From NCBI GenBank assembly GCA_016713535.1, contig JADJOY010000017.1:62001-126000 (forward strand): DNA of 64,000 bases. The letters run 5' to 3'. Positions 34,238 through 47,640 of this stretch are shown one piece after another (within the stretch, counting starts at the first letter, position 1; every line of letters starts with the position of its first letter). The notes below the pieces were generated by a model. That model was not told where the DNA came from. It made no database searches and was given only the letters and a program-made list of their open reading frames with translations. A program made the translations under genes and the position numbers. The DNA is from Deltaproteobacteria bacterium (GTDB lineage: Bacteria > JADJOY01).

Positions 34238-35803
34238 ATGCAGGGCCTCACCTCACTCGCCGCGCACCCTCGCGAGCTGCGCCTGGCGCGGTGGCTCTTC
34301 CTCCGTGGGGTCGCGGTGGTGTTCGTGATCGCGTTCGCGTCGCTGGCCATGCAGCTCGACGGGCTGATCGGACGTGACGGGATCCTGCCCGCCGCGGACT
34401 TCGCGGCCCGGGTGGCCGCGCGGCTCTCGGGCGCGCGCTTCACCCGGCTGCCGACGCTGGTGTGGTGGACCGGCGCGAGCGATCCAGCGCTGCGGGGGCT
34501 CTGCTACGGCGGTCTCGCGGCCTCGCTCGCGGCGGCGGCGGGCGTGGTGCCGATGGCGTCGCTGTGCGTGGCGTGGTGCTGCTACCTGTCGCTCTTCAAC
34601 GTCGGTCAGGACTTCCTCGGCTTCCAGTGGGATCTGCTCCTCCTCGAGACCGGCCTTCTCGCGGTCGGGTGGGCGCCGCTCGCGCTCCGCCATCGGCGCT
34701 CCGATACCGACGAGCCGTCGCGGCCGATCGCCTGGCTGGTGAGGCTGCTCGCGTTCAAGCTCATGCTGCTGTCGGGGATCGCGAAGCTCGCGAGCGGCGA
34801 TCCGGCGTGGCGTGACCTCACGGCGCTCACGTACCACTTCGAGACCCAGCCGCTGCCGACATGGATCGGGTGGTTCGTCCATCACCTGCCGCGCTGGCTC
34901 CTGGTGGCGGCCTGCGGCGCGACGCTGGTGGTCGAGCTGGCCTTGCCGTGGGCGATCTTCGCCGGGCGCTGGGGGCGGCGGATCGCATGCGCCGGCTTCG
35001 TGGCGCTGATGGTCGGCATCGGGCTCACCGGGAACTACACGTTCTTCAACCTCCTCACCGTCGTGATCAGCCTGGTGCTGCTCGACGACGACGATCTACG
35101 TGCGCTGGTTCCGGCGAAGTGGCGTGCGCGGTCGGACGAGGTCCGAACCGCGGGCTCGTCCCTCGACGGAGCCGATCGACCCCCTCGCGCTCGGACCTCT
35201 CCGATTCGCTGGCCGACGAAGCTCCTCTCCGTGGCGCCGTGGACGCGGCGCGCCTTCGCCCTCGTGCTCGCGACCGCCAACCTGGGGATGTTCGTCGGCG
35301 GGCCGCCGGGGCTGGTGTGGCGTATGCTCGTGCCCCTTTCGTCGGTGAACCACTACGGGCTCTTCGCGGTCATGACCCGCGAGCGGCCCGAGATCACCAT
35401 CGAGGGCTCCGACGACGGCGTCGAGTGGCGCGCGTACGTGTTGCCCTGGAAGCCGGGGCCGGTCGATCGTCGGCCCGGCTTCGTCGAGCCGCACCAGCCG
35501 CGCCTCGACTGGCAACTGTGGTTCGCGGCGCTGAGCCCGGCCTCGAACGCGCGCTGGGTCGAGCGCCTGCTCGAGCGGCTGCACGAGGGCTCGCCTCCGG
35601 TGCTCGCGCTCTTCGCGGTCGACCCATTCCCGGATGCACCGCCTCGGTACGTGCGCGCCACGATCGCGCGCTACCACGAGAGCGACTGGCGCACCCTGCG
35701 CGCCACCGGCGCGTGGTGGGCGCGCGAGAGTCCGCCGCTGCCCTATCTCGTCCATCCCCGGCTGCCCGCTCGGGCGGTTGAATCGCCCGGACCCGTCCGA
35801 TAG
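34238..35803 (+). CDS. lipase maturation factor family membrane protein
   Basis: A 521-aa polytopic membrane protein with about seven or eight hydrophobic helices in the first ~300 residues. A soluble C-terminal domain ([46 protein letters not shown]) follows. These are signatures of the lipase maturation factor family known from animals and found in myxobacteria and other bacteria. The bacterial role is not established. The ATG at 34238 ([16 protein letters not shown]) is preferred, because an upstream in-frame start would lie within the terminator. Confidence 0.85.
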   Translation: MQGLTSLAAHPRELRLARWLFLRGVAVVFVIAFASLAMQLDGLIGRDGILPAADFAARVAARLSGARFTRLPTLVWWTGASDPALRGLCYGGLAASLAAAAGVVPMASLCVAWCCYLSLFNVGQDFLGFQWDLLLLETGLLAVGWAPLALRHRRSDTDEPSRPIAWLVRLLAFKLMLLSGIAKLASGDPAWRDLTALTYHFETQPLPTWIGWFVHHLPRWLLVAACGATLVVELALPWAIFAGRWGRRIACAGFVALMVGIGLTGNYTFFNLLTVVISLVLLDDDDLRALVPAKWRARSDEVRTAGSSLDGADRPPRARTSPIRWPTKLLSVAPWTRRAFALVLATANLGMFVGGPPGLVWRMLVPLSSVNHYGLFAVMTRERPEITIEGSDDGVEWRAYVLPWKPGPVDRRPGFVEPHQPRLDWQLWFAALSPASNARWVERLLERLHEGSPPVLALFAVDPFPDAPPRYVRATIARYHESDWRTLRATGAWWARESPPLPYLVHPRLPARAVESPGPVR

Positions 35804-35834
35804 ATCGGCGCCGAGATCCCTTCGGAGGTGAGCG

Positions 35835-36947
35835 ATGCCCATCCTCACGGTACGTCCCACGCGAATCGTCCTGACCGTCGCCGCGGTGCTCGCGGTGGTG
35901 GCGACCGCCGCGCCGGCCCGCGCCGACCGACTCCACGATCCCAAGGCCAGGCCCCATCCGGTCGAGCCACGGCCGCCGCTCGGTGAGCAAGAGCAGAGCA
36001 CGATCCAGCTCTTCCGCCGCGCCTCGCCGAGCGTGGTCTTCATCAAGACCACCGCGGTCCAGGTCGATCCGTTCCGGATGCGCGCCTACGAGGTGCCACA
36101 GGGAGCGGGGACCGGCTTCGTGTGGACCAAGGACGGCTACATCGTCACGAACTTCCACGTCGTCCAGGAGGCGCGCGGCGCGACCGTGACGCTCGCCGAC
36201 CAGTCCACCCACGAGGCCGAGCTCGTCGGCGTAGCCCCCGACAAGGACCTCGCGGTGCTTCACATCGAGCCGCCCGAAGGCGGCCTCAGGCCGCTGCCGA
36301 TCGGCAGCTCGGGCGACCTCGAGGTCGGCCAGAGCGTGCTCGCGATCGGCAACCCCTTCGGCCTCGACCAGACCCTCACCACCGGCATCATCAGCGCCCT
36401 CGGCCGCGAGATCCAGTCGGTGAGCGGCCGCGCCATCAGCGGCGTGATCCAGACCGACGCGGCGATCAATCCCGGCAACTCGGGTGGACCCCTCCTCGAC
36501 AGCGCGGGGCGGCTGATCGGCGTCAACACGGCGATCTACAGTCCCTCGGGCGCCTACGCGGGCGTGGGCTTCGCGATCCCCGTCGACACCGTGAACCGGG
36601 TCGTTCCACAGCTCGTCCGCTACGGTCAGGCGGTGCGCGCCGGTCTCGGAGTCAGCCTCGCGCCCGACGAGTGGGCGAGGCGCCGCAACATCGAGGGCGT
36701 CGTGGTGGCGGACGTCGCCCAGGGCAGCGCGGCCGCGAAGGCCGGGCTCGAGCCGGCGACCGTGGACGCGCGCGGGCGGGTCGCGATCGCCGACATCATC
36801 GTCGCGGTCGACGGTAAGCCCGTGACCTCGTCCGACGATCTGTTCGCGATCTTCGACCAGCACGAGGTCGGCGACACCATCGCGCTGACGGTGCAACGCG
36901 AGGGCCGCAGGATCGAGAAGAGTGTTACCCTCCAGGCGGTTCGCTGA
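35835..36947 (+). CDS. HtrA/Deg-type periplasmic serine protease
   Basis: 370 aa with a signal peptide ([17 protein letters not shown]). The trypsin-like domain has the catalytic triad His108 (TNFHVV), Asp138 (DKDLAVL) and Ser216 (NPGNSGGP). One PDZ domain follows (about 270-370, [11 protein letters not shown] and [10 protein letters not shown]). Such proteases degrade or chaperone misfolded envelope proteins. CGGAGGTGAGCG precedes the ATG. It lies 31 bp after the preceding gene and 51 bp before ftsH on the same strand, so the two proteases may be co-expressed. Confidence 0.92.
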   Translation: MPILTVRPTRIVLTVAAVLAVVATAAPARADRLHDPKARPHPVEPRPPLGEQEQSTIQLFRRASPSVVFIKTTAVQVDPFRMRAYEVPQGAGTGFVWTKDGYIVTNFHVVQEARGATVTLADQSTHEAELVGVAPDKDLAVLHIEPPEGGLRPLPIGSSGDLEVGQSVLAIGNPFGLDQTLTTGIISALGREIQSVSGRAISGVIQTDAAINPGNSGGPLLDSAGRLIGVNTAIYSPSGAYAGVGFAIPVDTVNRVVPQLVRYGQAVRAGLGVSLAPDEWARRRNIEGVVVADVAQGSAAAKAGLEPATVDARGRVAIADIIVAVDGKPVTSSDDLFAIFDQHEVGDTIALTVQREGRRIEKSVTLQAVR

Positions 36948-38974
<2,027 letters not shown>

Positions 38975-38975
<1 letters not shown>

Positions 38976-39741
38976 TGAAGCTCGCGACCTGGAACGTCAA
39001 CTCGATCCGCATCCGGATCGACCGCTTGATCGCGCTCCTCGCCCGGCATACGCCGGACATCGTCTGCTTGCAGGAGATCAAGCTCGTCGACGAGGCGTTC
39101 CCGTACGACGCCGTGCACGCGGCCGGCTACCAGGCGACGGTGTTCGGCCAGAAGACGTACAACGGCGTCGCGATCCTGTCGAAGCACGAGGCGAGTGACG
39201 TCGTGCGCGGCTTCGGTGACGGCGTCGACGACTCCCACGCCCGCTTCCTCGCCGCGCGGTGGACGGGGTCCGGGTGCTCGACTGCTACGTGCCCAACGGC
39301 GGCGAGGTGGGCAGCGAGAAGTGGACCTACAAGCTCGCGTGGCTCGAGCGGCTGGCGCGCTACCTCGAGACGCAGTGCGATCCCGCCGAGCCGCTGGTCG
39401 TGTGCGGCGACATGAACGTCGCGCCCGACGCGCGCGACGTCCACGACCCGGCGCTGTGGGAGCCGACGGTGCTCTACCACCCTGAGGCGCGCGCGGCGCT
39501 CGCGCGTGTCACCGCGTGGGGGCTCGAGGACGTGTTTCGCCGTCACCGTGCCGAGCCCGGGCTCTACTCCTGGTGGGACTACAGGATGCTCGCATTCCCC
39601 AAGAACCAGGGGCTCCGGATCGACCACGTCTTCGCCACGCCGTCCTTCGCGAGCCGCACGACCGGGGCATCGATCGACCGCGACGAGCGCAAGGGCAAGC
39701 AGCCTTCCGATCACGCGCCGGTGATCGTGACCTACGAGTGA
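38975..39741 (+). CDS. xthA: exodeoxyribonuclease III, frameshifted
   Basis: About 255 aa. The Mg-dependent endonuclease/exonuclease/phosphatase fold is clear: MKLATWNVNSIRIRI, CLQEIKLVDEAFP, YNGVAILSK, then after a break near 39260 YVPNGGEVGSEKWTYKL, VCGDMNVAPDARD, YSWWDYR, LRIDHVFAT and SDHAPVIV. It repairs apurinic sites and damaged 3' ends. The ATG overlaps the ftsH stop by one base (TGATG), and the TGA overlaps the next GTG start. Confidence 0.9.
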
Positions 39742-40897
39742 GCGGCGCGACCGTCTTCCTCGGTTCCGAGTTCGTCGCCAAGTACCTGACCGGCGGCGGC
39801 AACTTCTGGGTACCGGTCCAGTACCTGCGCGGTCTTCTCGATCTCGGCTACGACGCTTGGTGGCTCGAGCTGCTCGGGCCTGGCAAGGAAGCGGGGCTCG
39901 ACGAGGCGCGCATCGCCCAGTTCTGGGCCAACGTCGACGAGCTGGGCTTGCGCGACCGTGTGGTGCTCGCCTACTTCCCGTGTGGCGCGGTCGGCGAGCT
40001 CGATGCGAGCGTGGTCTGGCAGGGCGCGCTCGACGAGCGCCGCTTCCGGGAACGGGCGCGCGACGCGCTGCTGATCAATCCCGCCAACAGCATCCCGGCG
40101 CGAATGCGCGCGTGCTTCGCCCGCACCGCTCTCTTCGACATCGACCCAGGCCCGTTTCAGCTCTGGGCGCGCGAGTGGGACATGGGCGTCGGCTCGCACG
40201 ACGTCCACCTCACGATCGGCACGAACCTTGGGCGAGAGCGACTCCTCCGATCCCACTCGGCGGAGTCGGCTGGAAGCGGGTGTGGCCGAGCGTCCACCTC
40301 GCTTCGTGGCCGGTGCAGGCGCTCGCGGAGAACGGCCGCTACACCACCATCACCCAGTGGTGGACGACCCAGTACGCGTTCCTCGACGGCGAGGTCTACG
40401 ACTGCAACAAGCGCGAGGGCTTCGTGCGCCACATCGACCTGCCAAGGCGCGTGGGGCGCGAGCTCGAGCTCGCCGCCAACGTCCACCCGGCCGAGACCGA
40501 GGAGCGCGAGTTGATCGCGCGCCACGGCTGGCGCCTCGTCGAGCCCGCCGTGGTGGCGCGCACGCCGGGCGACTTCCAGCGCTACGTGCGCGCGTCGCGC
40601 GGCGAGGTGAGCGCCAAGCCGGCCTACGTGAAGGCGCGCTCGGGGTGGGTGAGCGATCGCACGATCTGCTTCCTCGCCAGCGGCCGGCCGTGCGTCGTCG
40701 AGGACGTCGGCGCGGCGCGACACCTGCCGGAGAGCCTCGGGCTCACGTTCTTCGCCGAGACCGACGAGGCCGCACAGCGGATCGCGGAGGTCGAAGCGGA
40801 CTACGCGCGCGCCTCGCGCGACGCGCGCCGTCTCGCGGAGGACGTGTTCGACAGTCGCGTGGTGCTGCCGAAGCTGCTGGCGCACTGCGGGATCTAG
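39738..40897 (+). CDS. glycosyltransferase-like protein (GT-B fold), frameshifted
   Basis: About 385 aa. It begins at a GTG overlapping the xthA stop (GTGA). The N-terminal part (VFLGSEFVAKYLTGGGNFW, YLRGLLDLGYDAWWLELLG) looks like the acceptor-side domain. The C-terminal part has the donor-domain hallmark SGWVSDRTICFLASGRPCVV followed by LTFFAETDEAAQRI, as in CgeB/group-1-like transferases. The frame breaks between about 40227 and 40250; removing two single-base insertions gives IGTNLGESDSS joined to PLGGVGWKRVW. Donor and acceptor are unknown. Confidence 0.7.
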
Positions 40898-40985
40898 CGG
40901 GCGGGCGGAACGCCGGCCCCACCGGCGGTGGCGGTGTGATCCATGCGGATGCGCCGCGGCCGGCGCCGTCTACACGCGGTTCGAC

Positions 40986-41010
40986 GTAGGGGCGGGGTTC
41001 ATCCCCGCCC
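40986..41010. repeat. palindromic repeat (GGGGCGGGG family)
   Basis: GTAGGGGCGGGG-TTCAT-CCCCGCCC, with an 8-bp stem. The stop codon and last codons of the convergent minus-strand membrane protein gene lie inside it (TGA at 41001-40999). Same element as at 25362, 25408 and 52432. Confidence 0.75.
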
Positions 41011-41667
41011 GAGGCGTCCGATCGAGCTTGCGGCGATCGCGCTCGCGGCGAGCGCCGAGATCAGCGACGTCACGGCGACCGCCCTCACCGAGCTCGGCGC
41101 GGGCGCCACCGTCATCCCGGTGACGGTCAGCGCGGCGACCACCACCACCAGCACGATCACGCCGCGGATGCCGCCGCAGCCGTTCCGGCTCGCGCCACGG
41201 CGCCACAGGGCGAGCCCGCCGAACGTGAGGGCCAGCTCGATCGCGATTGCGAGCGGCATCGCGTCCCAGAGCCCCATGCCGATGGTGCTGTTTCCGTCCG
41301 GCAGCGGCTCGGCCGGGTGCACGATCACGTCGAGCACGAAGTGCGAGAAGACCGCCGCCGCCAGGAGCCCGGCCGCGCGCCACCGCCGCCGGCCGTCAGC
41401 CCGCCGCCTCGCCACGAGCAGCGTGACCATCGCCGTCAGCAGCGCGAGGACCACGCTCGCCGGGAGGCTGTGCGAGTAGGGGAAGTCGAAGTGGAGATAG
41501 TGGCGCGTCGCGTAGTCGGCGGGGATCGTCACGTGCTCCACGCCGGCCAGCACCAGCACCCACAGGATCACGTCCTGGAGCTGTGCGCCGAGGAAGAGCC
41601 AGCCGAGGTCGAGCTCGCGGTCGGCGCGCTTCAGCGCCAGCGCCGCACCCAGGTGTCCTGCCCACAT
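40999..41667 (-). CDS. DUF457/YdjM-like integral membrane protein
   Basis: 222 aa with about six hydrophobic segments. The pattern MWAGHLGAALALKRA, LFLGAQLQDVILWVLVL, FDFPYSHSLPASVV and AVFSHFVLDVIVHP, with conserved His and Asp residues inside or near helices, fits the DUF457/YdjM metal-dependent membrane hydrolase-like family. Activity is unproven. The C-terminus runs into a palindromic repeat, which may have altered the natural end. It lies 45 bp downstream of the TPR gene on the same strand. Confidence 0.7.
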   Translation of the reverse strand: MWAGHLGAALALKRADRELDLGWLFLGAQLQDVILWVLVLAGVEHVTIPADYATRHYLHFDFPYSHSLPASVVLALLTAMVTLLVARRRADGRRRWRAAGLLAAAVFSHFVLDVIVHPAEPLPDGNSTIGMGLWDAMPLAIAIELALTFGGLALWRRGASRNGCGGIRGVIVLVVVVAALTVTGMTVAPAPSSVRAVAVTSLISALAASAIAASSIGRLGRG

Positions 41668-41712
41668 GTCGCGAACCCTCCGCCCGAGGCCGCAGGCGCG
41701 GCGCGGGCGCCG

Positions 41713-44700
41713 TCAGCGCTGCCGGCGGATGTCGTACTGGGTGGCGTCGAGCTCCGTCCACACGCCGGTGTCGGAGTCGCTCAGCTCGTAGTACCCCTGG
41801 CGGATCTCGCCGCTCGCGGCGTCGATCATGGTGACCGAGCCGCTCATGACCTGCGCCCGGCCGCGGCTCGCGGCACCCGACTTGGGCGTGAACGCGTACG
41901 TGCCGCGCCCGTCGAGGGTGAACGTGAAACCGCCCGGCAGGAAGCGGTTCTGCGGGGTGGCGACCCAGGTGCCCACGAACCCCGCGTCCGCGCGTGGGTT
42001 CCGGGCGAGCTCCTGGTTCATCCTCTGCAGCGCCCGCTGCTGCTGCTCGCGCTGCATCGCCATCGCGCGCGCGTTTTGTTCCTCGATCTGGCGCTGGACC
42101 TCAGGGCGGGATCCCGCCCGCGCGCGGGGGTCACCGCGGTAGGCCGTGGCGTAGGCGGCCTCCGTGGCGGCCTGGACCTCGGCGGGGCTGCGCGCTCCCG
42201 TAGCCGTCGTTGCTCGGCTGCTGATCGGCCTTCTTCTGCCGAGCGATCCGGATCGCGTCGGTCAGCTCTTCGAGCTCGGTATCGCGCCCACGCATGACTC
42301 CGTAGGTCCCCGTGGCCCTCCGAAGCCACGCCGCGGCGGCGTCGGCATCACCCTTGGCGAGGGTGTACCTGGCCAGCCAGCGCGCCGCCTCGGGCACCGC
42401 GTCGCCGCCGTGCTCGCGGGTGTTGCGAGGCGGCTCGCTGGCGGTGCCGATGCGGGGCTTCTTCGGGTCGTCGGCGCCGAGCAGAGTCGCCATCGCCATC
42501 ACGCGCTCGTACTCCCTGGCCGCGTCGTCGCGCCGGCCCAGCGCGTCGAGGGCGCGCGCCGCGCCGCGGTGCGCGTCGGCGACCAGCGCGGCCGCCACCA
42601 GCGGCTGCTGCGGCGAGTCGCCGGGGCGGGCCCTGGGGTTGGGCAGCATGGCGCCGTACACGAAGTCGAGGAGCTGCTCGCGCGCGATGCGGCTCGCGTC
42701 CCGCGGAGCTCGCCTGGTGGAGCGCAAGGGCCGCGTCGCTCTTGCCCGCGCTCGCGAGGAGCGCCGCGAGCCGGCCACGCGCCGTGAGGAGCGTGCTCGT
42801 CTCCTCGGGAGCGCGCGGCAGGGAGCCGCTCGGCGTGCCGGGCAGGTCGTCGGCGGCGATCCGTGCCGCGGCGAGCGCGGCGGCGGTGCGGTACGCGGCG
42901 AGGGCGTCGTCGCGCTGGCCCTGCGCTTCGAGCGCGACCGCTTGATAGAGCGGCACGCGCGGGTCGACGGGATCGATCGAGCGCGCGCGGCCGGAGACGT
43001 CGCCCGCGCCCTGCCACGCGGTGCGCTCGACCCGCGCCCAGCCGAGGCCTGAGCAGCGGCGCCGCGGTGGTGTGCACGAGCTGGCGAGCGACGGCGAGCT
43101 GCTCCTCGGCCTTCTCGCGCTGCCCGGTCTTCGCGTAGAGGTCGGCGAGCGCCTCTTGCGCCTCGAGCGAGCGCGGATCCGCGCTGACCGTCTGCTCGAG
43201 GATCGTGACCGCCTGGCCGGGATCGCCGAACCAGAGCTCGAGGTCGGCCTTCAGCAGCGCTTGCGGCGTCCCCTTGGTGACCGCGACCGCCTTCACGATC
43301 GCGGCGCGCGCCTTCTGGCGCAGCTCGCGAGCGAGCGCCTCGAGCTGCTCGGCCCGCGCCACGTCGGCCTGGCTCGGCGGGTAGCACGTCGTCGTGGTGA
43401 CCTCGTATTCGCCGTCGCTGCGCGTCTCGTTGCGGGTCGAGCTCGAGCAGCGCTCTTGCCTCAGGCTCGCGGCCTCGGAGCTCGCGCGGTCGGCTCGGCG
43501 GGCGCGGAAGTGCGCCGCGAGCTGCAGCGCGTCGGCGTCGTCGTGGGAGAGCGCCAATCCCTTCTCGGCGAGCGATTCGGCCTCGTTGCCGCGATCGAGC
43601 CCGTCGAGCGCCATCGCCTTCCAGATCATGGCGCGCGCGTGGTCCGGCTCGGTCGCCAGCGCCGCGTCGGCGAGCCGCACCGCGCGCTCGAGCTCGGCCT
43701 CGCGCGAGAGCTGCCACCGGTAGGTCTCGACCGCCCGGCGCGGCTCGACCGCCTCGCCGCGGTTCTCGGATTCGAGGATCAGATAGCGCGCCACCTCGAC
43801 CTTCTTGTCGGCGTTCCTCGGATCGGCACGCACGGCGTCCTCGCGGACGCGTAGCCCGTCCTGGTAGCCCTCGTCGTAGCGCAGGCGGCGGGCTCCGTCG
43901 GCGGCGACGACGCGGCTCGCGGCGGCAACGAGGTCACCCTCGGAGGAGCCCGCGCGCGCGGCCGCATCGAGCGCCGCGACCAGCGGCGTTACCTCCGCGT
44001 CCACGCGGTGCGTGCCGAGCTCGCGTGCGACGGATCCCTTCGCCGCGCCCGCTGCATCGCGGTCGAGCCGGGCCGCGGTGGCGAGGTCCGCCTCGGCGCG
44101 CTTGGCGTCGCCGAGCGTCGCCGCCGCACGCGCGCGAGCCAGATACGCCGCGGCGAAGTCGGTGCGGGAGGTGAGCGCGACGGTGAGCTCGCGGCGCGCG
44201 GTCGCCGGTCGTCCCAGAGCCAGCCAGGAGTCGCCGATCAGGAAGCGCACGTCGGGATCGGCGGGGTAGGCGGCGCGGGCGTGATCGAGCTCGTCGAGGG
44301 CTTCCGTGTAGCGCTTCTGATCGTGGAGGGTGCGGGCGCGTGCGAGGTGTGCGGGCGCGAGGTCGGCGCGCTTCGCTTCGCGGCTCGCGAACCATGCTCC
44401 GGCACGGCGCATGGCCGCGGCGATCGCCGGGCGCTGATGGGGGTTCGGGTCGCCGGCACCGCCCTGGTCGGGCGGCAGCCGGGACTCTTGATACGGCATC
44501 GCGAGGTCGTAGATCACGTAGCTCGCGTAGTCCGTCGGGTAGTCGTCGCGGCCCTGCGCCATGTGCCCGGGGATGCTGACCAGCGCCGGAGCGGCGCCGC
44601 CCAGCGAGCGCGGTCCGCCGCCGAGTGCGTGATCCGGGCCTACCTGACCGCTCATCGCCTCCGCGGCGTAGGTCCACAGCTCTGCCTCCCGTCCGCGCAG

Positions 44701-45015
44701 GCCGAGCCTGCCGGCGCGGTCGAGATCCTCGAGGGCCGCCGGGAACTGGCGCGCGAGCGTCTCCGCGATACCACGTGCCAGCACGAACCTCGGGTCGTCG
44801 CCGCGGGTCTCGAGCGCACGCGAGAACGCCGTCACCGCGTCGGCGGCGCGGCCGTCGTGGAGGGCGTCGAGCCCTTCGAGGTAAGCGCCGAGCGCCGGCG
44901 AGACGGCGGTAGACACGGCAAGGGGCGCCGGGCTCGGCGGCGAGGTCGCCGTCGCCGGAGAAATGATCGAAGAGGCGATCGCGAGAACGAGCGCCCAGCG
45001 CGACGTGGAGCGCAT
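41713..45015 (-). CDS. large exported tetratricopeptide-repeat protein, several frameshifts
   Basis: About 1,100 aa if rejoined. A signal peptide (WALVLAIASSIISPATA) starts at 45015. Many 34-residue TPR units follow (for example AAYPADPDVRFLIGDSWLALG and DPRSLEAQEALADLYAKTG). The C-terminal domain (GFVGTWVATPQNRFLPGGF, YYELSDSDTGVW) follows a Gln-rich helix. Frame changes occur near 43055, 42700 and 42185, each bridged by coherent sequence on both sides (for example LALHQ then DASRIAREQLLDF). The last portion could instead be a separate gene starting near 42063. TPR proteins act as assembly scaffolds; partners are unknown. Confidence 0.6.
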
Positions 45016-45191
45016 TTGTCGAGGCCTCCCGAGCGCGAGAGTCGAACGGTCAGAGGAATGCCCACGGTAGCGCGCGGCGGGCGCTCGCCGGAACTCCACC
45101 GGGGCGCCTCGGTGGGCTGCGCGAACGGCCCTTGTCGCGACCGCCGGCGTCGCCCACGCTCGCGCAACGCGAGCGACGAAGGGGGTGAGCC

Positions 45192-45641
45192 GTGGCGGAG
45201 CCGGTGCAGGCGATGACGGTGCGCGAGGTCGAGATCGAGGGAAAGCGGCTGCCGTCCCACACCGTGGTATGGGTGTGGGGAAAGTGCGAAGGGCAGGCAC
45301 GGATCGAATACGAGCGATGGCGCGGGCTGGTGCCGATCACCGCGCTGACGCGTTACCCGATCGAGAGCCCGCCGCTCGAGGAGCTACGCAAGCTCGACCC
45401 GTGCTTCGGCGTTCCCGACGAGGCGTTCGACGTCGTCCACGCCGACTCCGCCAACGACTACGAGATCGTGCGCTGCCGTGCACACGACCGGCGCTTCCTG
45501 CGCGACACGCGCGGCTCGATCGGCTGGTACACGGTGCTCACGCTGCTCCGCGGCGACGACCGCGGTAGCCCCGAGGAGATCTGGCGCCGGTACCACGCTC
45601 TCGACGACAGCTTGCTCAGGCTCGAGGGGCGTAGTCTGTGA
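45192..45641 (+). CDS. hypothetical protein (149 aa)
   Basis: A soluble protein, no domain recognised. The translation is well-behaved (RIEYERWRGLVPITALTRYP, AFDVVHADSANDYEIVRC, GSIGWYTVLTLLRGDD), with few low-complexity stretches. The GTG start at 45192 is preceded by GAAGGGGGTGAG. It is divergent from the TPR gene and lies 84 bp before the alkyl-DHAP-synthase-like gene, so it may be co-transcribed with that gene. Confidence 0.5.
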   Translation: MAEPVQAMTVREVEIEGKRLPSHTVVWVWGKCEGQARIEYERWRGLVPITALTRYPIESPPLEELRKLDPCFGVPDEAFDVVHADSANDYEIVRCRAHDRRFLRDTRGSIGWYTVLTLLRGDDRGSPEEIWRRYHALDDSLLRLEGRSL

Positions 45642-45724
45642 GCGCACCACCTCTTTCCTTGGGCGCGCGAACCCACTAGCGTCAGCGCTCGGCCCGCGCC
45701 TGAGCGGCGCGGCAGGGAGCGTCC

Positions 45725-47421
45725 ATGTCGAAGAAGCACTTCCGACCCGACTGGTCGGAGAAGGCCCCCGCGCCGGTACCTACCGCTCGATCGCCAAGTA
45801 CGGCGATCCGAGCGCGTTCAAGCACCCGAGCGATCGTGGGTGCGAATGATGCAGACCGAGTTCGGCCTCGCCGAGAGCCATTTCGCGCGCAAGCAATCCA
45901 AAGGAACGAGCCGGTGGTGCTGAACCGGCCGCCCGCGCTCGCCGCCGACAAGGTCGAGGCGCTGGCGCACATCGTCGGGAAAGAGAACGTCGCCACCGAC
46001 GACTACTCGCGGGCCAGATACGCCTCCGGCAAGACCTCCGAGGAGATCCTCGAGACGCGTCAGGGCGTGATCCGCGAGGTCGCGGACGTGGTGGTCCATC
46101 CGCGCGACAAGCACGACGTCCAGAAGATCGTCGCCTACTGCCACGCCGAGCGCATCCCGATCACGGTGTTCGCCGCGGGCTCGTCGGTGAACTTCGGCTG
46201 CCGTCCGTACAAGGGTGGTGTGTCGCTGGCGCTCGGCACGCACATGAACAAGCTGCTCGCGGTCAACGAGCTCGACCAGACCGCGCGCGTCGAGCCCGGG
46301 ATGTTCGGGCCGGCCTACGAGAAGGCGCTGAACGAGGCGCCCGCGCGCTTCGGGACGAAGCACCGCTACACGTGTGGGCACTTCCCCCAGCCGTTCGAGT
46401 TCTCGACGGTCGGTGGGTGGGTGGTCACGCTCGGCTCTGGGCAGGCCTCGACCTACTACGGCGATGCCTACGATCTCGTGTTCGCGCAGGAATACGTGAC
46501 CCCGGTCGGCACCTTCAAGACCATCGAGGTGCCGGCCACCGCCACCGGTCCACGCGTCAACGACATCATGAAGGGCTCGGAGGGAGCGTTCGGGATCCTC
46601 GTCGAGGTGACGATGAAGATCTACCGCTACATGCCCGAGCACCGCCGCTACTTCAGCTTCATGTACCCGAGCTGGGAGGCGGCGGTGAACGCGAGCCGCG
46701 AGATCCTCCAGGGAGAGTTCGGGCGGCCGGCGATCTTTCGCATCTCCGATCCCGAGAGACCGACCGCGGGCTCAAGCTCTACGGCATGCCGTCGTTCGTC
46801 GATCCGTTCCTGATCCGGCGCGGCTTCAAGCCCATGCAGCGCTGCCTGAGCCTCGGCAACGTCGAGGGTGACGCCGACTACACCCGCTTGGTCGCGCGCA
46901 AGATCAAGGCGATCGCGCGTCAGCACGGCGCGATGTCGCTCGGCACCTATGCCGCGAAGAAGTGGGAGCACACCCGGTACGCCGAGCCCTACATGCGCGA
47001 GGACCTCAACGACTACGGGATCCTCATCGACACGCTCGAGGCGGGCGTGAGCTGGGACAACCTGCATCGACTGCACCAGGGCGTGCGAGCGTTCGTGAAG
47101 AGCCGCCCCGCGACGATGTGCATGACCCACGCGTCGCACTTCTACCCGCAGGGTACGAACCTCTACTTCATCTTCATCGCCAAGATGGATCTGGGCGAGT
47201 ACGTGCCGTTCCAGGCCGGGATCATCGACGCGATCGTGAAGCACGGCGGTACGTTGAGCCACCACCACGGCGTCGGTCGGCTGCTCGCGCCGTGGATGGA
47301 GCAGCACCTGGGCGCCGAGCAGATGGCGGTGCTGCGCGCGCTCAAGCGCCACTTCGACCCCAACGGGATCATGAATCCCGGCGGTCAGCTCGCCCTCGAC
47401 GAGATCCCCGCGAGGCGGTGA
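45725..47421 (+). CDS. FAD-linked oxidase, alkyldihydroxyacetonephosphate synthase-like, multiple frameshifts
   Basis: About 560 aa. The FAD-binding domain reads EVADVVVHPRDKHDVQKIV, GSSVNFGCRPYKGGVSLALG and the AGPS-type stretch YTCGHFPQPFEFSTVGGWVV. The C-terminus carries GGTLSHHHGVGR, the His-rich site of alkyl-DHAP synthases, which exchange acyl for alkyl on DHAP in ether-lipid synthesis. The frame must change near 45772, 45838, 45893 and 46758 (for example DPE/RGLKLYGMP); each piece matches the expected order. Either a badly sequenced intact gene or a decaying one. No DHAP acyltransferase is nearby. Some bacterial relatives have other substrates. Confidence 0.7.
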
Positions 47422-47640
47422 GGTTCCTCCGGGGGGGGCTGTTCCAGCCCCCCGCCCGCGCGAAGTGAATTCGCGCGGGTCCCACCCCCGCGTCACCCGC
47501 TTCGCTCGTGGCGTCGCGCCGCGCCCAATGGCGAGTCCGCGCGTGGCGTGGACGGGACCCGGGCGCGGCTGCGAGGGACCGCAGCCCGCCAGGTGGGAAG
47601 CCGATCCGCCGGAGGGTCGTGATCCTTCGCGACCGCAGGC
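47422..47640. repeat. intergenic region with dispersed repeat fragments
   Basis: Between two convergent genes. It holds a GGGGGGCTGTTCCAGCCCCCC hairpin (about 47433-47455), the inverted core GCGCGACGCCACGAGCGAAGCG (47498-47519) shared with the metH-upstream repeat, and GGCTGCGAGGGACC-GCAGCCCGCCAGG (47567-47593). The last is also found at 56218 and 59835. Confidence 0.65.
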
